Source: Paramacrobiotus metropolitanus (lineage: Eukaryota; Tardigrada; Eutardigrada; Parachela; Macrobiotidae). From it: DNA of 64,000 nt. Each line of letters starts with the position of its first letter. The first letter of the stretch is position 1. Where the stretch lies: positions 2,666,001 through 2,730,000 of the forward strand of contig NW_026570223.1 of assembly GCF_019649055.1 (NCBI RefSeq), in the 5' to 3' direction. Both the position numbers and the translations under genes were made by a program. The notes beneath the pieces are model-generated. The model had not been told where the DNA came from. It ran no database searches and saw nothing but the letters and a program-made list of their open reading frames with translations. Positions 58,482-64,000 of this stretch are shown here, piece by piece.

Positions 58482-60371
58482 CTTCGACGCCTTCGATGCC
58501 AGCAACCGTTCCTTAATTTCAAATTCGGATGAGTATTTATTCAGATTTTTCTTGACGTCGTTAAGCTTCTGTGCTGGGAGAATCGAATGGGCGGTTCTCG
58601 GTCGCCAGCTCAACATACCCAATCCATCCACTTTCTATTTTCGGATACAGCGACCTTAGAAGGAGTACAGAGTAAATCCATTATCTTTCTGTAAATTCAA
58701 AAAAATTTCTGGATGACGAAAACCAACATAATTTAAAGAACATCAGCACCGAAAACGGTATCAATCTGGAAAGGTCGCAAACAACAGCACTGTCTTGAAA
58801 TACAGAAAGTATCATAATAAATTTACAACAACCAGTTACCGGTCAATAAGGTTCGATGTTTTTCACATGAAAACCAAACGAAGAAACAAAAAATCGCTGG
58901 TAGTGCTCAATTATTAAACAATAATAATCACCCTGTTTCCGGCATTCGAAGAGGACGTAACTGCCTGAGGAAGCGTCCTGTGGGATCCCACTGGACATCA
59001 AAGAGCAGAAAGTGTTAACGGTATCCACAAAAATTAAATACCCGACGCTTCCGCTGCAAAACATACACAGTCTCAATCAACACACTGTCAGGAATACGAC
59101 TGTGCTTTAACTGGAAGCCGTGTGAAGAACGACGAACTGCCCCATAGGCGACCAAGAGATTTTCTCCACCTTGTGCCGCAGCGCTAATTTTTCTGTAACG
59201 CAATCAAACATAATTAGCACCAGAAAACTGTAAAAAAATGCAGCAAACAAAACAAATGCTAAACTACTAAATAAATGATACTAAATTACATCGCAGAAAA
59301 ACTTCATAAAGTCAAGAAATAAAATGCACTTCGACTACTTGGCAAGAAATAAAATGCACTTCGACTCTTCAGAAATGTCCTAAATGTAATTTATGTAACT
59401 CTCTTGAATTGTCTCAAATTTCTGCTCATTACATAAATGCTACAAGCAGATACTTGTAATCAAAGATCTGAATGTTGCAAAAGACCTGCAACTTTTCCAT
59501 GGACAAGGACTCTTGCTGACTAATTCCAGAATGACGCCTTGTCGTCCATCATAGAAATTAGCCAGTTTACTAAACCAGCAATAGTCAGCACTACTAATTT
59601 GTTGCCATCTGGTTCCAAGATAAATCCACGATGGAATCTGTAAACGCCAATAAAATTCATTCTAAGTTTTCCTGATAAATCACCGCATATTACTAAAATA
59701 AATTAACTTTAAAGTTTTCACTAATCAAAGGAAGATACTCTGTAGAGGCAAAAAGATCATCAACGTGGTTACAAAACAAAGCTGATCTTGTAAAATAAGC
59801 CCAATCAATCTGGTTTTCTAACAACCTGATACGAAAACTGGTAGTCTAAAATATCAAGTCACGTGTTAATTCTTATTTCAGTACTGAAAAATCTTGCAAC
59901 GTATAAATTTATAACTTCTCAAACCGGTCCCATTCTACTGTACTCACCTTGAGTTTTAATGGATTCTACGGGGACTTCCGTTCGTTTAATTTGGGCGAAA
60001 ACCTCCAGGTTGATAAAATATTCCACCGTAGTCAAACTTTGTTTCGCCTTTCTCTTGATATGGTTATAACGCTCCACTTTGACGGCCAGGTAATCGCCGT
60101 TTTTCTACCAGTAGAACTCGCAGTCCTCGACGCCGAACAGCTGTATAATGGGGATCTCCTCCATGGGCTCGTCTTTATCGGGTGGAATAAACAGAAGAAT
60201 GACTGATGGCGACGGGGTTTTCATAGACCCTGAATCTCCAGAAACGTCCTGGAGATCCATGGAAACAACATAGTGGAGATTGAGAACTCGATGGATTCGA
60301 CAAAACGGGACGACATAGCCAGGAGACACGAGATAGCAAGACGACACTTCAAAGGGATCGAAATCTACCAT
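58482..60371 (-). pseudogene. EIF3B: eIF3b pseudogene, unprocessed and 5'-truncated
   Basis: eIF3b is the WD40/RRM scaffold of translation initiation factor 3. Pieces of its second half lie in order: LFIPPDKDEP, then DCEFYW, a stop, KNGDYLAVKVERY (human DCKLHWQKNGDYLCVKV), EPDGNKLVVL near 59.6 kb, DVQWDPTGRF near 59.0 kb and WRPRTAHSILPAQKLNDVKK with KERLLASKASK near 58.5 kb. Lesions are a CAG-to-TAG change at 60107-60105, a lost base before EPDGNK near 59.62 kb and frame changes near 58.95 kb. Intron boundaries persist (GTGAGT after IKTQ, GTGGGT after SKASK), so it arose by DNA duplication, not retrocopy. The RRM and first propeller blades are missing. A working copy must exist elsewhere. 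Confidence 0.85.
59313..59366. repeat. Two-copy tandem duplication
   Basis: The word CAAGAAATAAAATGCACTTC plus four more bases occurs twice, offset by about 30 bp, within an intron-like part of the eIF3b pseudogene. Exact identity implies a recent event. Confidence 0.9.
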
Positions 60372-60536
60372 AATCAGAACTCAGATTTCTCTGAAATACA
60401 AATATCCGCAAATCTGAATAAATCCACTCAAACAGACTAAAAAATAAGAAAAAACAACCTTTTATCGTAGTTGTACTGTAAATTGCAACGCCAACGGCAA
60501 CATCCAGACTTCACTATGGCGTAAACACCAGATTAG

Positions 60537-60739
60537 GGCCAATTCCAGTCATTTATATGGAAAAATCCATTACACTAAGTGTAATAGAATGTGGAATTGG
60601 AAAATCAAAATTTGAGAAAAATTCTAAGTCCAGCATCCGGGTTGGCAAAATCGTAATCGATGTTTTCAAAATCGACAATCGATGTTTTCCAATTCCAGAT
60701 TTCCAAATCGGATGAGGCTGTCGGATTTGGAATTCCATA
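60537..60739. repeat. Dispersed repeat, copy B
   Basis: Reverse-complement copy of 46260-46460. It begins GGCCAATTCCAGT and ends GGATTTGGAATTCCATA. It sits between the truncated end of the eIF3b pseudogene and the GCP2 gene, and may mark the duplication breakpoint. Confidence 0.85.
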
Positions 60740-60983
60740 ATGAGCAACTTCCAATACCATCCGTTTGGAACTGCTGCTTTGTTTTCGTTTCACCTGGCAG
60801 GTGATCCGCCAGTTGCCAAAAACCTTCGGTAAAATTTAATGTCAAAATCACTCAAAAATAAAAATCTAAAGTTTATTTTGTTTGTGTATGATTTTATCAG
60901 TATATTTGATATTTCCCTGGCGGCTGGCAGCACGATTGCCATTGTAATTTTATTCCAGCTATGCTTTGAATATAATTTAACAT

Positions 60984-63900
60984 ATGGCATCAGAACCCGT
61001 CCAACGTGCGCAATCCGCGACTCATCCTCTGATGTGTCTGGATTTTTCTGACTATGTTCCCGACGCACGTAGCGCTAATCTGGCCCCCATTGGCGGTTTG
61101 CCTTATCTGGTGCAGGAAAGCATCGTAGTACGCGAATTGCTGCTCGTTCTGGAGGGATACCAAGGCATCTACATCACAACGCCGCCGTTGCAGAATGAGG
61201 ATACCACGCGCGATTTTAACGTGGATTCCTCGCTGGATCTGGCTTTGAAACACACGGTGGAGGAACTAATTCCTTGTGCCAGCATGTACTCGACATTAGC
61301 ACAATTTGTCGACTCCGCTGGTGATCCTAAAATGGGGATGACGGTGCGCGCGTTCGCGCATGCCATTCGACAGTTTCTCAGAGACTATAAAAGTTTTATG
61401 GGTGAGACTTTTTTGGGATTTTTCAGGAAAATTTTTCTGAATTTTCATTTGTTGTGTTTTTTCATAAACAGTAGAAGTTGTTTAATAAAATATTTTCGGA
61501 CTGATAAATTCATGCTTTCAGTTTTTGGAAAAAATTTACGAGGCAAGTGAGGAAGTGAAAGTTCGGAGATAAGTTTTTTCATCATTGAATTAATGTCGAT
61601 TTTTTGCAGTTGAATTAGATGATGTTTTCCGGGATGGTCAGTTAACCATCCAGCGACTGCATTCCCAGATGATGCCCCTCTTTCCCGCCCTGGAAATGAT
61701 GGCTGGTATTGTGCAGACGGTCACCGAGGGAAAGCTCCGCGGTGGCGCTCTGCTTTCCGCGCTGCACGATAGAGTTGTGCGCTTTTCTCCGAAAAAGGAA
61801 ATTGAACAGCTTGTCTTGCACGTGGTAACTGCGACGGCGGTGCCGTTTCTGCGCATGCTCTCCAAATGGATCTATGAAGGTGTCGTGGAGGATCCTCATC
61901 GCGAATTTATGGTGTGCATTTATAATGTGGAAATTAAGCGGTCAAAACAGCAGTCGGACAAGGGGAATGTCAACACGGGAATTCATACTTGTGCGTATTG
62001 GGAAAACCGGTACAAACTGGTCCAGACGATGGTGCCTGATTTTATGGAGGAATACACAGAGAAGATTGTGTTGTGCGGAAAGTATTTGAATATTATTCGC
62101 CAGTGTGGTAAGCGTTCAACATCTGTCAGTTATGTTACTTTTTTATGCGAGATTGTGATCATTACTTATTTGCATTTTGCTGGGAATTTACTATTTATAG
62201 AATCGATAAGCTGAACGAATTTTCATTACCCTAGATTTTTTATGCAGTTTTGCTTGAGGCGAATTTAGCAGAAATTGCAAAATTATATGAAATTGAACTG
62301 ACGCTTAATGGTTAGGTAGCATAAAACGCAACAAAAGTATGTTATTTTTTATTTTTAGGAGAAGAAATCTCGGTTGCTGATGCGTCCCCTCTAGCGTATA
62401 ATCGCGATCCACGGCACCTTCAGATGCTCGTGGACGACGCCTTCACGATGGCCAGCGGACGACTACTGACGCTCATGATGGAGTCTGAAGATCTCATCAC
62501 GAGATTGCGTTCAGTGAAGCACTTCTTCCTGCTGGATCACGACGACTTTATTGCGGAGTTCTTAAGCTTTGCTGCGCACGAATTAACCCTGCCGCTATCT
62601 GGTCAGGTTGTCACCGTCAACAAACCATTTGTTTATTCAGCCTTTGAGGACGCTCTTCGCTACAGCACTCTCTATCACGATCCGTACAAAAAAATGATGA
62701 AGTGAGTTGTATGCCGTGTTGACTGTTTCTCAAGCGACATCATGTGTGTATCTTTCAGGCCCACGTTTTCGAAATTTAACATACTACAAATTCACGCAAA
62801 GGATAGGAAGAATCATAACCAAATAAGTAAGGTCGTTAGGTATATGCAGAACATAACAGCATCAGCCGAAACGGAAGGATAGATATGGAGGTGACGTTGG
62901 TTTCTTTCTAGGTTCATCGTCATCATCGTCCTCCGACATACTTCTCGGTATGGATTCGTTCTCCATGAACTGCGAGATTCAGTTTCCTTTTTGTTTAATA
63001 ATTTACGACGAGGTGGGTTCGGCTGGACAAAAAAGCGACGCGCGCATTTATATCCTGCTGCTGAATAATTCCCTGTGTTTCGATTTATAGGCTAAATTCC
63101 ACTACCAAATGCTATTTAAATTGTTTTTCCGGCTGAAACTCATCGAGTATCATCTGAGTCGGTGCGGTGATTTTGCACATTTGCGGTTCTACAATCAATG
63201 GGTTAAATTTTACACCAGTATTGCTGTGTCGTAGGGTGCGGATGAATTGCAAAGATCCCATTTGTCGTCAGTACAAACCCTACTGTCTGCCCTTCGTACA
63301 CCAGATGCGCGATTTCATCAACAGTTTGCAGCAGTATTTTTCTGCCGAAGTCATTGAACCCTTGTGGCACGCGATGATGCAACAGATTCGCACGGCTAAA
63401 ACATTCGATGAAGTGTTTGTACTGCATAGGGAATTCATTAGCACATGCGCTAACGATTGCTTCCTTGGGGACCGTGACATCCTCAGTCAGCTGTACCGAC
63501 TTCTCGATGGATGTCTCAAGTTGTCTGCCGATTTAATGGTGTGTAAATTATGAACTTTGGTTATTACTTGTTGCGGATATCATTAATTTTTCGCTTTGTT
63601 TAGGTAACATTAAAGATTTATTAAGCTAGTATTTATACGGAAACATATTTCCTCAATTTTTCTGTACTTTTTCTTCTACGCTATCCGTATTTGGTTAATT
63701 CCCATTTGATCAATCTCGGATACACAATTTCACCACAATTTTCGGAAGTTCGGATACAAAATTTTACCATACAAAATTTTTTTGGATGTTTTGCCTGCAT
63801 TTGCAGCGTTTCCTTGTTATGTGAAACCTTTGATATCTGCGTATTCCAGTCGGTCAATAGCTAATTTTGTTTGATTCTAATTTTGTTCCTAGCCGTAATA

Positions 63901-64000
63901 AATTCTGCGCTAACAGGATCCACAATTTTTCGCCGGAGACGATTGCCTGGCCAAAATTGACAAGATGCGGGCGCGTTTCACTCATCGAATGGTCAGTCTG
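60984..64000 (+). CDS. TUBGCP2: Gamma-tubulin complex component 2, N-terminal part
   Basis: GCP2 pairs with GCP3 and gamma-tubulin to nucleate microtubules at centrosomes. Eight exons are visible (60984-61401, 61610-62107, 62359-62701, 62759-62826, 62912-63012, 63091-63161, 63235-63538, 63917 onward) and the gene runs off the right edge. The GRIP1 region is clear: YLVQESIVVRELLLVLEGYQ, LLSALHDRV, LSKWIYEGVVEDPHREFMV, GKYLNIIRQCG and SVKHFFLLDHDDFIAEF. Later come MDSFSMNCEIQFPFCLIIYD and YQMLFKLFFRLKLIEYHL, matching the start of GRIP2. All junctions keep frame. The model starts at a point equivalent to about residue 200 of the human protein, so the vertebrate N-terminal extension is absent or lies on an unseen upstream exon. 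A serine run (SSSSSS) precedes MDSFS. Confidence 0.88.

Noticed and set aside
1-64000. Bacterial operons, CRISPR arrays or rRNA genes
   Set aside because: Introns in nearly every gene, no repeat-spacer arrays and no rRNA-like segments were seen.

Overview
This window is eukaryotic nuclear DNA from an animal. Genes are split by many short GT-AG introns, often 50-100 bp, and there are no operons or Shine-Dalgarno sites. Recognisable metazoan orthologues are TRRAP, an Rpp25-type Alba protein, SLC25A19, MFSD6, Nuf2 and GCP2. They are strongly diverged from vertebrate versions, as in fast-evolving ecdysozoans. A secreted LEA-like amphipathic-helix gene beside a cluster of thaumatin-like genes makes a tardigrade my best guess. 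That rests on gene content only, and another small invertebrate is possible.

Layout. At 1-12.46 kb on the minus strand lies most of TRRAP, the large scaffold of SAGA/NuA4-type acetyltransferase complexes; its C-terminal kinase-like end lies beyond the left edge. At 13.39-15.34 kb on the plus strand is a six-exon Alba gene, with a palindromic TTAA-flanked element in an intron. At 15.95-16.66 kb on the minus strand is a small coiled-coil gene. A non-autonomous hAT element with a perfect 8-bp target duplication sits at 17.05-17.72 kb. The mitochondrial carrier SLC25A19 (18.65-20.68 kb) is followed by an arginase-fold gene (21.51-24.17 kb) in which every manganese ligand is replaced. An MFSD6-like transporter (27.07-24.46 kb, minus) converges on it. 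Nuf2, a kinetochore coiled-coil subunit, occupies 28.55-31.55 kb.

The middle, 33-46 kb, is an accessory island. It holds four tandem secreted thaumatin-like genes with identical gene structure and an unusual six-cysteine insert. An intact PIF/Harbinger transposase gene sits between copies 1 and 2, and the secreted LEA-like gene follows copy 4. Three of the four thaumatin genes and the LEA-like gene have TATA boxes, unlike the housekeeping genes, which would suit strong or inducible expression. A four-exon DDE integrase-core gene follows at 47.0-50.6 kb.

The right part, 50.7-64 kb, contains decayed gene copies: an ALG2 pseudogene, a possible Sm-like fragment and an intron-bearing eIF3b pseudogene. 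Among them are an intact nine-exon HECT ubiquitin ligase with an unfamiliar N-terminal half (56.95-53.21 kb, minus) and the first part of a GCP2 gamma-tubulin complex gene (60.98 kb to the right edge). A dispersed 200-bp repeat occurs twice in opposite orientation, at 46.3 and 60.6 kb. All exon models were made by eye from reading frames, splice consensus and remembered family sequences; no alignment or transcript data were used.
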